Assembly (NCBI GenBank): GCA_028023455.1
Contig: JAQFVV010000031.1
Coordinates: forward strand, 2,296,001 to 2,360,000
Reading direction: 5' to 3'
DNA length: 64,000 bases
Source: Epiperipatus broadwayi
Lineage: Eukaryota; Onychophora; Udeonychophora; Euonychophora; Peripatidae
Positions 1-13,673 of the stretch are shown piece by piece (the first letter of the stretch is position 1; each line of letters begins with the position of its first letter). The position numbers and the translations under genes are program-made. The notes below the pieces were generated by a model that did no database searches, was not told the DNA's origin, and saw nothing but the letters and a program-made list of their open reading frames with translations.

Positions 1-1200
1 GAAATGACTCTAAGGAAAATAAATTATTATTTATTGCATTTTTAGATGCAGAAAAGACTAACAACACGATGGATAGAAATAGATTGTGGCAAAATCTTTA
101 AAATGTGTGAATAAATGAATATTATAGGGTTGTCAAGAATGAACATATCTTTAAAATGATAATCTTTATAAAAAACGAATAGAATTAGTAGAAATGAAAT
201 TGAATTGAAACAAGAATATCTATTATCACTTTCATTATTCAAAACTGCTTCTAAGAGAACTGAAGATTGAAATAGGAATATAGGATGCCTACAATATCTT
301 TTTTTTTTTTTTTGCAAAAAGTATAAAAAGAAAAGGATATTGTTATTATAGTAGTATGGAGATAGGGGAAAAAAATATGAAAATTCAATTCACCTTAATA
401 TTTAACAGAAAGGAGGGCAACGGAAGAAATATTTGAAAGATTTATTTTGAAAAAGTAGAGATGTAAAAGTATTTTGTTAAATGGAAAAATAAATTATTCA
501 GATAGTTGGAAATAAGAGAAGTAAAAAAAATAGCATAGGATTGATTAAAAATATGTTCCTCATATAATAAATATAAACTGTATAACATAATTTGCAAAGA
601 GGTAATGGTACCCACTTTAAGGTTTGGAAATAAGGCCTATGTACTGATCCGGAAAATTAAAATTTTTTTAGATAGTAATACAAAAAAAGGAAGAACTGTG
701 GACAGAAAATGAAGATATTGAAGGGACTTCTTTTTTAATGAGAGAAATTTAAAATGTTTGGAAAGTTAGAATATATATAATAAACAGTTTAATAATAATA
801 GCATTTAATTTATTATTTTGGAAAGGACAAATACATTAGACAAGCAAGTTCTTACATTATATAAATATTAATAGAGAGATAATTTATTTTCTGTATTTAG
901 ATAGGAAATGGGATATGCAGAGACAAATGGAAAAAAAAGAATAGATAAATTGGTTAGAGAAAAAGAACTAGTTATGGAAAACGAATATGAATAAAAGATA
1001 ATAAAAATTGTATAAAATATGAAAAATGTATGATTACTAGAGGAAGCTTATTGTTTTTTGGTGCATAGATAAAAGCTTTAGCTTCCAAGGGAAAAAAGGA
1101 GAGTTATTAAACACATTGGAGTTTGAAAGAATATCAAGATAAATTGTATGAAAAATTTACAAATACAGGGAATGAAAAAAGATTTTGTGATTTTTTTTGC
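1..1200 (+). pseudogene. decayed LINE reverse transcriptase
   Basis: The plus strand is purine-rich and shows broken RT text near 30-260: AFLDAEKT-like motif A followed by RMDRNRLW-like residues, then INEYYRVVKN, and further on a KQGYLLSPLLF-like motif B with substitutions. Stops and indels are frequent. The same MDRNRLW block occurs at 63780-63800, so two copies of one LINE family bracket the window. It lies antisense to FARSB, presumably in an intron. Confidence 0.5.
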
Positions 1201-2926
1201 TTAGGTCATTATAATGAGATTAGAAAATAGAAGAATAATTTTAGGCAAATGTAGAAATAATAATTGTCTATTTCTAGTGTATTCACAAGTTATTGAATCT
1301 TTGCAAAAAAAAATTCCTTACACATAAATTTTCAATAAAATTTTAATTAATCCCCCAAAATGTATTGATTGGCTTCTATACTAATATAAATTTCATTAGT
1401 ATCTGATGACTATTTCTTAAATGTTCCAATCCAATTAATGTGAGATATATATATACATATGATCTTTGTTATTTTTACAACTCATTTTTAAGTCTAAATA
1501 AGTACATATCATCATTTCTTGTTCTGCTTGTATCCCAAATATAAAATAGTATTTACTCATGTGCTAATATCTTTTTGACAATCCTGCTGATTTATTTCAA
1601 AGAGAAAATAATGTTCATACATTTTAAATCAGATTATATTTCCAATTAAGAATATCCATTTACTAGCCACAAATGCATTTGAGTCATAGATTATAAGACA
1701 GTTTTCTGAGAAAATCCACATCTTACCTAGAAATTCTTTTGTAAATATGTCTTTGTATAATTGCCTACTATAAGGATATTTCCACACTTATTTGCTGTGT
1801 CATAAAGGTGAATTTTAATAGTAGATTGTTCCATATTTAATGTAAATATTCATTCTATCTCAATGTATGACTTTACTTATTCTTAAATGCTTTAGTGATT
1901 AAAAGCTGTGTGATCTGAAAATTTTATTGTCTACACATCACACACATAATTTTTTTTTTTTCTATAAATGAGAGACCATCTCTGTGGAATTAAACTAAGA
2001 TGTTAATGAAATATTGGCAAACATCTTTGGGCACCATGTAAGGCTACAATACCAGTGACATTTTTTTGTATGAATAGTAATAAATTGTGAAAAAACCTGG
2101 AAAAATAATTAGCATATCTTTCTATAGAAATTCTTGCGTTAAAATATAAACATATTACACAAATTTATAAAAAAATATTTCTTTAGTAATTGTTTATTCA
2201 CTTTTCAGTAAATGTATTATTAATTATTACTCTTTAATAATTGTTAGGTATTTTTCATTTAATTTTAGATCCTTAGTTTTAAATTTATCAACTTTCAAAT
2301 AAATCTATAATACTCTTTATATAGGCTAAACTGCTTTCTACTCATGCAACATTACTTTACATAATAAAAATTACAATTAGTTAATTCTTGCATTTAAAAC
2401 AAACAGTTGCAGATATCTTGGGGAAGGGAGGGATATGTTTACTTTTATATCTGCAATTGAATATTCGTAAGGTGAGAACATTAATTATAATACATAAAGA
2501 TAAATCTAAATACTTAACACAAAATAAATAGATGAATATTTAAGAAAAACTTCAGAAAATTAAAAATCAGATGGGAAGATTCAAAAATATAAAATAAATT
2601 AATTTCTTCTTTAGTTTGCATAATATATGATAAAGAAGAGCAGCTCTCTAGTGTAATATAATGAGTCATCTGCGAATACCAAATGGTAGTGTATTTAAAT
2701 TTTATATATACAAGTAATTTGTATAGAAAATAAGTGAAATACATGGCATCCATTATGGAAGGAAAAAAAAGTTTTAAAAATAAATTTAAGGCTATCTTAT
2801 CACTATCTATTTTAGTGTATCATAATTTTCTTATCAGACTGGATTTTACACAATAGAATAATATTTTCAAAACATCTTTTCTATATTAAAAAAACTATGA
2901 ATTCACAGTTACATTAAATACAATAC
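1200..2926. other. AT-rich intronic DNA, no gene found
   Basis: Searched on both strands for the next FARSB exon (expected VLDIIVTMFSEYC-like) and none was found. A short imperfect hairpin occurs at 2404-2460, with arms containing TTGCAGATAT and its complement around a GGGGAAGGGAGGG stretch. Otherwise nothing recognisable. Confidence 0.6.
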
Positions 2927-2997
2927 CTTATTCAGATCTGTTGCAGTCATTTCAATAAAAACATTTTTAGTGTTAAGAGAAATTTTGGAATGATCAC
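2927..2997 (-). CDS. FARSB: FARSB exon (DHSKISLNTKNVFIE segment)
   Basis: A 71-nt exon: TTTCAG acceptor just above 2997, donor GTATTG below 2927. Two leading bases (GT) complete an AGT serine codon with the last base of the previous exon. It then reads 23 codons, DHSKISLNTKNVFIEMTATDLNK, and ends in phase 0. Human FARSB has [24 protein letters not shown] here, so the match is strong. The residue before DHS is serine instead of the usual glycine, because the codon is built across the splice junction. The donor is weaker (GTATTG) than the others. This is the last exon found. The next expected segment (human AKIVLDIIVTMFSEYC) was searched for on the minus strand of 1-2926 and not found, so it probably lies outside the window. 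Confidence 0.93.
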
Positions 2998-4504
2998 CTG
3001 AAATCAGAAACATTAAAATTAATTCCATTAAATACAGTTTATTTGTGATATATAAAAAATATAAAATATTCAAAATACACCAAAACAAGAATATACAGGT
3101 TGAATGCTCATATTCTGAAATATAAACTGTTCTTAAATCTTTCACATTCTTGTATTTTTTTGTATTAGGAAATGTTATACATTTAAATAAATACTTTCAA
3201 TTATGATAGCAAAAAGTGAAAATGCGTAAAAAGTATTTCAATATTTATTGCCTTTAAAAGAGTATTAACTGAAAAAATAAATAAATAATATTAATTAAAC
3301 AAAATTAGTTGTAATGTTTTAGCGAAAAAAAAAAAAAAAATCACTTTATATTTACTTGATTACAAAAAAAAAATTGCACTTTATGAGCTGTTACATCATT
3401 TTATCACAATAATATTATGAAATTTCACAAATTGTTATCTTTGGATATACAGGTTGATGTAAAAGTGATCAGCTATTAGATAATTTGTCTTCAGAGTTTT
3501 TATGTTGATATTTCTTTTGAAAATAAATGTTTAGCAAAGAATAGTAACCTTTTTGCTTTTATATTTCATTCACTGTTAACAATCAACACCTAATATTTTA
3601 ACAATTCAAGGTTTTATAAATATATTTTTCTATATAAATTGCAATCTGTGAATGTTTGCTATAATATTATGGCTAACATAAAAGTCTCATTTACTTTGAG
3701 GAATAAATATTTAACATAGAATTGCAAACTTTTTTTTATATGTTATATACAGTAGAAAAATAATAGTTATTAAGATACTCATAATGCATGTTTTGATCTG
3801 ATTATTAAGCAACATTTTCATCAATGAAAATGCTATAAAAACGATAGACTTTGTGTATATTTTTGTTATGCCATGATGACTGATCTAAAAATGTTTGAAT
3901 ATTATAAGTTTTTGAGTGTGAACGTTTTGGAATAATAATATTAAACCTATATTCAGAATGAAGCTTATTCTCATCAATATTATTTTTTTATAATTCTTGA
4001 TTATTATCTATAACATCTAAACATTATGTTCACTATAAACTAATATAATATTAAAAATGAGATGTGAATGTTTTTAAACTTAATATGATAATGTTGCAAC
4101 TCTTTAATGCATTAATTATTATTTTATAATATTATAAGCATACTTAATTCAATTTCTGAAATTTATATAAAATAAAATTAATTAAATTCCTAACCACTTA
4201 GAATATATTTATGTATGTATTTATTAATTGTGTAAAAGGCAACATTTTAATGAATGTAAATGATAAAGTTTATAAAAAGAAAAAGTGGAACTGATAATAT
4301 TTCCTATTTGACCCAAATATATTCAATACGTGTAATTACTGATTACAAAAAAATATCACATTTAATAATTGTATTATATCTTTCACACTTGAAAATAAAT
4401 CACATAAAATCTTCTTAATATAAATAAGATTCACACATTTCATTGACACCTATATTAACATTTGAAGAAAGAGTGTGATTACCCAAAATTTTTTTAATAT
4501 TTTA

Positions 4505-4735
4505 AGATTCGAGCCGAGCCCAACTTGGTTGATGCTTAATAATGTTTAAGAGCTATATCCTATTGTCAAAATGAATTAACAGAATTTGCATTACAATTTG
4601 TATAAATAAAAATTGAATGGTTGATTGTTTGGGAGTTCATAAGAAGATTCATGTACTGGCAGTCACAGAGCTTAGCAATGACTTATGGACCCTGAGCTCC
4701 AGAGTTTACACCATTCTACTACTGCACCAAACCAT
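4505..4735 (-). repeat. tRNA-derived SINE-like fossils
   Basis: On the minus strand, about 4640-4735 reads TGGTGCAGTAGTAGAATGG, resembling a pol III A box, followed by GGAGCTCAGGG. At 4505-4530 there is GGCTCGAATCTTA, resembling a B box. The AGTAGAATGG/GAGCT arrangement recurs at 16690-16760 (plus) and 23215-23270 (minus), which supports a dispersed family rather than chance. No intact tRNA fold. Confidence 0.45.
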
Positions 4736-4918
4736 TTATTATGGTATATTAATATCAAAATAAATTTTACATAAAAATGTTAACATTGATTAAAATTAAC
4801 TTTTTTTGAAAAAAAAAAACAAAAACAAAAACTAACAACATGTGAATGATAAATAATATTATTTATTAAAATAAATTTTATTGTAAAAGTATTACTTTTA
4901 AAATAAATATTATTACAA

Positions 4919-4945
4919 CCCCCCCCACACACACACACACACACA
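4919..4945. repeat. C-run plus (CA)n microsatellite
   Basis: Seven C residues run directly into about ten CA dinucleotides. Confidence 0.95.
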
Positions 4946-5308
4946 AAGTATACAATTTTTTCCTGTTTTCAAAAAATTTTGAAGAATTAAATAAAACAAT
5001 ATTACTTTAGATTCTTAAGCATTATGATATTGGCAGTGTTTTGCCAAAAACTGGCTCAGTGCAGTTAATTTATGTTTATTAATTTATATCTTTTCATTTG
5101 AATTCGAAAATAATGCGTGATTTAGAATTACATAATTTCATGAAAAGAGTTAATACTTTGAAATTCACTTAGATTCTTATAAGTCATAGAATAAATATAA
5201 ATAAGAAATATCTACAATGAACAAAATCAAATGTTTTCATTACTCTGCCAAAGTGTTTCTTCTTAATCAGTAAACTTACACAAGACTACAACCATCCATT
5301 TAACTTAC

Positions 5309-5414
5309 TATTTATAATAGGAGGTAAAGAAAGAACCACATTGTTGGAGTCATAAATAACAGGATAAAGGGGCTTGTCCCGGATTATGGGAAGATAGAAC
5401 CGTAAATGGCTATC
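5309..5414 (-). CDS. FARSB: FARSB exon ([10 protein letters not shown] segment)
   Basis: A 106-nt exon with acceptor TTATTTAG and strong donor GTAAGT. It reads 35 codons in phase 0 and leaves one base (A) for the next exon. The product runs [20 protein letters not shown] then [15 protein letters not shown]. Human FARSB has the same block as [20 protein letters not shown] followed by VVLSMPPIIN. The block belongs to the B3/B4 editing region of PheRS beta (family knowledge). It is noticeably GC-richer than the flanking intron, as are most exons in this gene. Confidence 0.95.
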
Positions 5415-7909
5415 CTAAATAAAAAAAATAAAAACTAAATAACATTTCAAAATACAGAATTATAAAAATATAATTAAATAGAAATCTTAATGTATTTCAC
5501 GTTGTTTAAGAGTAATAAAAGTACATTTCGAAGTAGGGATATAAAACAACATAATACATACATGCATATCACATATATATATTTAATTACAGTCAGTTTA
5601 GATTTATGTGTGTAATTAATTTATATATATTATAAAAAATATTTTAACAATTATATTTTCTTATAAAAAAGATAGATATAACAGTTTACTCCAACTTTTG
5701 TAAAAATGCAAAATGATAAAATATACAGTACATAAATTTATTTGTTTTTAAAAATAAAATCCACACATTCAATTCAATTTATTAAGCATGTAGTAGCAAT
5801 TCAATTACAGTACAGTATATGCAAATCAAGTGTTAGTTTACACATACATACAAAATCATAAAGTTTCAAACTGAATATTTCAACACTTGAAAATAAATTA
5901 TTATAGAACTAGGTATTTTAATCATGGCTGAATTTTAATAGCAATTATAATTGTATCTTATTAATATAAAATAACTCATTGTTTACTATTATATCAAGAA
6001 TTCTATTGTAAGTATGTTACCAAAACTCACCTACAACTATTTTACATAAAATAATGTTTCTTAAAAAATATTATCTCATTCATTAGTCTTCTTTTTGTAG
6101 GATTAATTCTATTACTAGCAGGTAATTGTACATCTATCTAATTAAAAAATCTCAAAACAATAGAGCAATAATTAATTATTGAAACATAATAATAATAAAA
6201 AAAGAAGTTAAATGCACTAATGCTTGAGTAAGATCTTTTTTTGACATAGAAATGACCTCAGTAACCCTATTAACATTTAAAAATAGTTTCAATAATGGGA
6301 GTTTAAAATAAATTATCATTCCTAAATCAAATGCAAGTCTTTTATCCTATTTTTTCTAAGAAAAAAAAAAATACTAAAAGAACAATAAAAGAAGCAAAGT
6401 AAAGTTTTATTACTGTATGAAACAATGAAAGTTACTTCAATATTAATAATCATATTATATGTTTTGCACCAAATCATAAACTCACTTATCAATTTTTGCA
6501 GTCTTAAATGATATGATAAATTATCAATCATAAAAAATAATTTTTCATCAGTATGCTTGTAATATATTACAGTTGATAAAGACACATACAAATTAATCCA
6601 AGAAAGCTCAAGGGAGTCTATTCTTACAGTAATAGCCTCATATTCTTTGGAATTATAAAAAAATATAATGTGGGTGATCAAATCAATATATAAGTGCAGT
6701 CTTTAAATGACCAAATTTACATAATAAATGTTATGATTTACCATGTCAAATATTCTACTAATATCAAAATATCACATTTAGACAACCCTGTTCATTTATT
6801 ACACTAACTATATGATTATACTTATTCTATTAATGTCACCTAAATAAACTTTAGTCTCATAAAAAAAAAAACATGCTGAAGTTTTAAGTTCTGATTACAT
6901 AAATAAATCCTTTACCTCTATCACTCCAAAATTCCAATTCTAAAATGATACTACAGTTAAAATCCAAACCCTATTTCAATTAATTGTTTAAAATTTGTAG
7001 TCGACAGAGAATTTCTAAATCTCCATGAAATAAAGCCTTCATTTATATTAGAGCTTCTATTTTCTTAATACTAAAATTCTAATTTTTCTTCCACGGCCAT
7101 TTTAATAATTGTATCAGAACCATTTCTGTATGTTCTTTCCAACAATGAGTAATGGTAAAAGCAGAAAAAATGTTTTCTACAATCACATGAATATTTTTTC
7201 TTTACAAAATCCCAATCACAAAAATAGAAAAATATTAAAATACAAACCATAGAAAAAGAATCAATCATATCTTAAAATATTCTAAATTTTAATTAGTAGA
7301 ATATAATACAGGATAAATTCATTGTACAAAGGTTAGAATATTCACTGATATTTCACTTTATAATGACTATCAGTGTTTAAACATTCTCAGATATAATATT
7401 ATTTTTTATACCAAAAAAACTCTTTTACAATTTAGTTTTTTAAATAGTAGAATAAGTTATATGAGATTTGGGGGAGGGGGGAGATCTGCATGAATTATTC
7501 CAATGCCCAGATTTATTTATGATTGTATGATTTTCAATGAACACCTCAAACACAACTAAAATTGCTCAAATTGCATAAACTTCATTATTGACAAAATCAT
7601 GATAAGATCAATGTAAATGCAATCAAACTACTAACTCATAAAAAGCAATACTTTTTGGGCTTTCTACTAAATCTCATAGCAGCCATTTACATTAATACAA
7701 TAATCAAAATTTAATAACTTTTTTTAATTCCAAAAATTATAATGCAATCAAAAAGTAACATCAATGGAAACTAAATAGAACTACAAGTCAGACTTCTACA
7801 ACCAGTCTCTAGCTAATTAGATTCTTCTAATAGGAGGCACTAGAGTCACTCAATATCCATCATTTACTCTTAACACTTTATTTAAATCAATGTGTATATA
7901 TATTCTTAC
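5415..7909. other. FARSB intron, no other feature seen
   Basis: About 2.5 kb of A/T-rich sequence. Open frames present on the minus strand (for example 6322-6681) have low-complexity composition, no splice context and no family resemblance. Confidence 0.75.
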
Positions 7910-8060
7910 AGAATAAAGATCCATAATTTCTGCACCCGTATACTCTTGAGTCTGATTTAAAGGTTTAAATTTGATATCATCAGGAGGTTTTGCATCATAA
8001 TAAAAGGGTCCTTTTATTGTATCAAGATCATGTGTTCCCATAGAAACTAAACTTCTTTTC
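7910..8060 (-). CDS. FARSB: FARSB exon (GTHDLDT segment)
   Basis: A 151-nt exon, the longest seen. The acceptor is TTTCTTAG and the donor GTAAGA. The first base G completes an AGG arginine codon with the previous exon, and 50 codons then end in phase 0. It reads [20 protein letters not shown], then [20 protein letters not shown], then [10 protein letters not shown]. Human FARSB has [20 protein letters not shown] and [20 protein letters not shown] at this point. The GTHDLDT and DIKFKPLN blocks are diagnostic of archaeal/eukaryotic PheRS beta and belong to the B3/B4 domain. The ATG near 8072 on this strand is upstream of the acceptor and is not a start. Confidence 0.96.
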
Positions 8061-11000
8061 CTAAGAAATAACAAAAAGAAAAAAATATAATTACATTTAT
8101 AAATACATAAATATGCTTACACACACCCTCTCATATATGAAAAGTCTTTGTGTTTGTGAATATAATATATGGTAACATTTAAAAAGCAACAACTTTTATG
8201 TATAAGTTAAGTTTTTGATATCAAAGATTTTATCACATAAATTTATTTAAGTAAAACAAATAAAGCATAATCAAAAATGAAATAAAAATATTTGTTTGTT
8301 AAATGATTATAAAAAATGAAAATAAAATAATAATGTGGAAAAAAAAAAAGAAGTTTAACAGAACATTCTATCCTTATGTGGTTCCTATATAGAGATAAAA
8401 ACATGTTCAAACATGAATTTAATCTTTTTTTTTAAAATTAGGATTGGCATTGTTCAATGACAAAATGTGTCCCCACTGCTAGATAATGGTATATAGAAAA
8501 TATTTTAAAATGTTTTACTTGATATTAAACTTCTCAATATGTATTAAAATAAACCACCAACATTTTTTTTTAATTAACATAATATTCATAGATATATGCC
8601 CAAAGTTTTAAGATTTATTAATAATCAACAAAAATATATAAATGTAATAGAAAAAAATATTTGCCTGCCATGATCTTGATTTGGAATTTAAACTAAGATT
8701 AGAGATGAGTGATTTTTTCAGATAGTTGAGAATTTCTTTAGCAAGTTTATAACATTTTAAAATAATTAACTATAATCATTTAGCTCATCATTAATTATTA
8801 GTTAACAAATAAGAACAAGCTATTCTTAACTGGAGAGCAAAAACAAGCAGTGGAAAGTTTTGGATGGCATTTGAAATACAACAAAATTTAATAAACAAGT
8901 AACAATTTTAAGGTGTCACTTTATTTTAAAATATACCTTATCACACAATAAAATCAATGTTAGTTAGAACAAGTTACTAATTACCCACTACACAAAGATT
9001 AAAGATAACTCAACTGACCACTTTACTTGTTAAGCCCCCTCCCCTCAACAAAGAATTTCCATATTTTAGAAACAAAGTAATAATAATTTATAAAAGATAA
9101 TTTAAACCAGTGTAGTTCAGGCACAGGTTCTTATTATTTAATGAAACAGCACAGAAAAATAATTCATATTGACAATAAATGTTTAAAGTACAAACTTATT
9201 TATAAAAAAAATATATTTAATTTCATTATCAATGATTTCTGTTCAATATAAAAATATAACTTAAATGAAAGTGAATCAAAAACTTTTTTTTCTCAACATT
9301 CATTAATCAAAAAATATTTTCTAAATTAATAAGAATCTAAAACTTTGTAAACTATGATGGATCAATATTTATTAAACATTGTTTTTAAGTCATCTGCCAA
9401 AAAAAAAAATTATAACTAGAACATCATATAAAAACAAAATTAAAATCAGATATGTATTATATTTTTTGAGACAGACGGGATGAACAAAATAACAATATCT
9501 CATACATTTGATTAGTATATATTCTTGGTATCATGTAGCAAATGAAATACGTAATACCTTTTTTTTTTTTAACAGAAAGTACCTTAAGGAGATGATAAAA
9601 AATATTTGCCAGGAAGATTATATAAATTTTATAAGATCTGGAATTTATGAAGACAAACTGCTGGTGTCCAAAAAAATGGAGCATAAATATTAAAAACTGT
9701 ATTGCAGAGTGTTTCAAAATTGATTCTCAAGGATAATAACTGTACTGTCTAAAGATTAGTTACAAAAGCATATAACAAAGAACAAAGTATTATAATTAAA
9801 AAGTTCCAAAATTCAGCTGAACAAATCAGTATAATAGTTATAAAAAAAATGGAAATGTATCATACAATTAGACAAATTACTATTTACATATTTCTAAATC
9901 TTGTGAACAGTTTATGTCTGGTTATCAAAAATTATTTATTATCTTCTCCTAGCAGTAAATTACTATGATTTTGGGCTGCAGAATTATAGTTTATGATAAT
10001 TCTTTTAATTCATCAGTTGCTTTACATTAGATGCATTACTATTACAAATTAGTTAAACATTTAAGGACAAAAATAACTGTCATATTTCAAGAAATTAATG
10101 CTACACTTCATGTAGCATACTTAGACAAATGGATGGTGCACATCTCTTATGGTTTCTCAATTATCTAATTAACAGATTGAGTTTCTGTGAGAATATTATT
10201 GAAAAATAAACTGTGTTTATCAGCCACTGTCTTCTCAGAAAACACAAAATTATTTTCCATCAGGTGTATAATATTCCTCTAGTATAAATATTATGTAATT
10301 CTATCCCATATAAATTAAAAAGTTCTCATTATAAATTGTGGTCACACACCATATTAATTGAGATAACAAAAGTATTTCAGCTGTTTACAAATAGCAACTT
10401 TATACAATCATATAAAAGAAACAATAAATATGTATAAATATCTTGTAACAATTCAATGTAATGAAGATGTCGCTGATACAGAAATAGTTCATATATATAA
10501 GATATACTTTAATAAAAAATAAGACAAATTTCATATAAATATTGAATGGATAATGAGTATTTCAAGTAAGACTTCCTCAACTATTTTTAAACCTAATGGA
10601 TACTTGCACCATGACGTAAAATTGTATTCATTTTAGCAATAGATGTTATTCTAAGTTAATACATATTTTCATATAACATATAATTTATATATAATTAAAA
10701 GTACTTTTTTAGATTACAAAAAAATCATTTTAAGTCACGAGCATTCATTACTTTTTCTTCTATAGATAAAATTTTAATAAAGATTACAAAAAATTTATGA
10801 AAATTAACGGTTTCATAAACTTGTGCAAATAAATGTCAAATTTATCAGAGTTTAAAAAATATCACATTCTTTTGTCCAATAATACTAAGTGAGAGGATTA
10901 GTCTTCAAAACTACTGATCAGCTTAATATCAAAGGTATAGACTAAAAACACAAAATCCGAATAATATAAATCGGTGCAAAAAATTAATTAAAGCAAAATT

Positions 11001-13667
11001 GGACTCCAGCCTTTACTGAAATATGTTATGAACTTCACATGCAAAACATTTGATCAAACCGACAATTCTGAGTCACAAAATTCTGAAGCAAATGTTATTA
11101 TGTGAAATAGGTTATAACAATGTGCCAATTATTGTTTATATTCTTTTCAATCATGGAAGAGCTTAAAGCTGATGATCACTTAAAAAAATCTATTAATCAG
11201 AACTATCTTCTCTCAATTGTGAAACATTGGTTTGAGTTATTTTATTATTCTATTATTCCAATCATCACAGATATAAGATACTTTTACATATTTAAATATT
11301 TTAGTGAATCAAGATCATTCCATATTAAAACACTAAACATCACACAATCACCATTCTTAAACAAAACTATTCATACAGTAGCACAAACCTTCCTGCATGG
11401 CATTGATTTACTCTGGCTTGCACTGAGTGGCGCTACTGACGGAGAGTTTTGCTTTCATGGAGTTGACAAAGATCATATTTAGAATGGGATGGAGCAGGAT
11501 AGAGAAGAATATGGAAAAAACTTAGGTTGAGGAATGGAAAAATAAGGTAAAGTGGCTAACAGGTTTCCCTGGGCATAGTGACTGAGAGATTCCTGATTCC
11601 AAAAAAAAAGCCACAGTGTATTGCATCTGTGAATCATTCCATATTGTTTCTAAAAACATCTTCCAAACTAAATAAAAAAAAAGCTCCAATTCATACAGCC
11701 TTAAATATTATGAGTTTCTGTGAGTCATACTTGAAAAGCTATGATTTCAACCACTGACATCTCTCAGAAAAAGTCTAAGATTTTCTCCATGACTAATTTT
11801 AATCCTCTATACAATGCTCAAATGTTATGTAATTTGATTTCAGGCAAAAACAAAAAGCATGTTCCTAAGAGTTTTAATCAAAATATTGTTCAAATAGTCA
11901 GTAAAAATTAAATTCAATATAAATGTAATATGTTAAAATCAAAAAACATGACACATATCTAAATTATTAAAAAAAGATTTTAGAAATTGCTTTTTATATT
12001 CTGAAGTATTTGCAGATATTTTTGACCATTAAACATTAACTGAATTGTAAGCTAAGTTTTATTTTATTAAAAATCAATTGTAACAATTAAAGCTTATTAT
12101 TATAAAATGAATAGTTCAGGATAAACATGTTAATATATATATATGAATACTTAAATAAAACTTCATATAGTTTATAATCACAATATCATATCACCTAGAA
12201 AATTTGTAATAATTCTCTTAGATCCTATTCCATGTAATAGCTTATATTTATCCTTCCTCTCCAAAAAAAAAAAACCCCAACTAAACATGCAAATATTATA
12301 TTAATAAATTTTAGCAGCCTTCAACATATTAAATCAGATCTTTAATTATCAAAAATCTTTAAGCCTCCATCAATAAATATAATCAAAAATATATGCTCCA
12401 ATCTAAAAAAATATATATTAAAGTCATCATCTTCTATATTACTAAAAACTAAATCGGTTTAATGTTACACTAATTTTCTTAAACACAATTAATTACTTCT
12501 TAATTATTAAAACATATGAATAGAACATATAAAATTGGCCTACTATTGCATTTCAAAGTCCAGCTCACAATTTCCATATGATGTCCAAATCTGCAATGAT
12601 GTATATAGTCAGAAGTTGGTCTTTATAATAAACAGAATAAAAAAAAAACAATATCCAGGATTGTATTTTCAGTTGAATGGTTGGATTTGGAAATTTACAT
12701 TATCACTTCATAATATTTATACAATCTGATAAAAAAAAGGCAAGTTTCCTATTTGTGTTAATATAGCAATTAATGATTTTATAATACTATTTGATTTTGC
12801 ACTGAGGAGGAATATACATATATATTAAAATTCATATTTATTAAATGCACAATCAAATTAAAAGTTAATTTTGAATTCTGTTCGGATATTGTTGGCAAAT
12901 TAAGAATAAAGTTCATAAACAACTACCAAAACTGAACAAGATGTGTGATCCAATACTCTTGAATTTGAGGACAAATCCAAAGATTAAGAATAATAACATA
13001 TCACTATATCAAATAGTAACTTTATAATAAAAATAATTCAATTGCTAAGAATATCAAAAATTTAAAAATACAGATTTACTTTGACAGATATATCAAACTT
13101 AATTTAAGCATGCAGCCATTTATAAAATTATAAATAAGTATTTGGGATGCATAGCAAAATTTTTAAAATAAATGAGAATTTCTATTATACAATCATGCCT
13201 TTCAAAATATTTCTAAAACATTACTTTACATGATGTTACACAAAATTTTATACAAATAATAAATTGCATAACAGAAAAAAATGTTAGTAATAGATGGAAA
13301 AAAAAAATTACATTGTACTGAAAGACTGAGCAGATTCCAAAATTAGAAGAGGATTAGCCTCTTAGGCAGTTCAGCCTGTTCAAAAGCATCCTAAGATTGA
13401 ACTGCAGAGTTCTTTTCCATTTTATTCCTTGAGACAATAAGAAATTTGAATTTTTTTAAACTGAATGTTTATAATTTATTAATAAAAATATATCAAATTA
13501 CCATGCTAACAAGTAATTTAGTATTTTCAACAAATTAAATATAAGATGTTTTGGTGGGAAAATATAAATTAAGGTTCCTACAGTGATTATTATGGAATGC
13601 ATTATATTTATTTTAATCTTTTATGTAGAGTAACAGTTCTTTAAATTTTCATTTGAAAATTCGATAA
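8061..13667. other. FARSB intron, mostly featureless
   Basis: Contains one dispersed repeat copy near 11360-11560 (listed separately). Otherwise only homopolymers and A/T simple sequence. A 120-codon open frame at 11120-11482 runs through that repeat and is not considered a gene. Confidence 0.7.
11360..11560 (-). repeat. dispersed repeat, copy 1 (CAAAACTCTCC family)
   Basis: On the minus strand it reads GCAAAACTCTCC, then CACTCAGTGCAAGCCAGAG, then GCAGGAAGGTTTGTG, then AAGAATGGTGAT. The same ordered blocks occur on the plus strand at 56965-57115 (ACAACTCTCC, CATTCAGTGTAAGCCAGAGG, GCAGAAAGGTTTGTG, AAGAATGGTGATCATGTG). A shorter version occurs at 31085-31170. It is GC-richer than the surroundings. 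Family unknown. The colinear block order argues for a true repeat. Confidence 0.65.
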
Positions 13668-13673
13668 TTATAA

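Larger units (their letters stand above)
2998..5308. other. FARSB intron with SINE-like fossil and CA repeat
   Basis: Between two certain exons. Contains a C-run followed by (CA)n at about 4919-4945, and tRNA-like SINE remnants at 4505-4735. The rest is low-complexity A/T sequence. Confidence 0.8.

Noticed and set aside
11120-11482. 120-codon plus-strand open frame
   Set aside because: The first two thirds is low-complexity and the end is the antisense of a dispersed repeat. No splice or start context.
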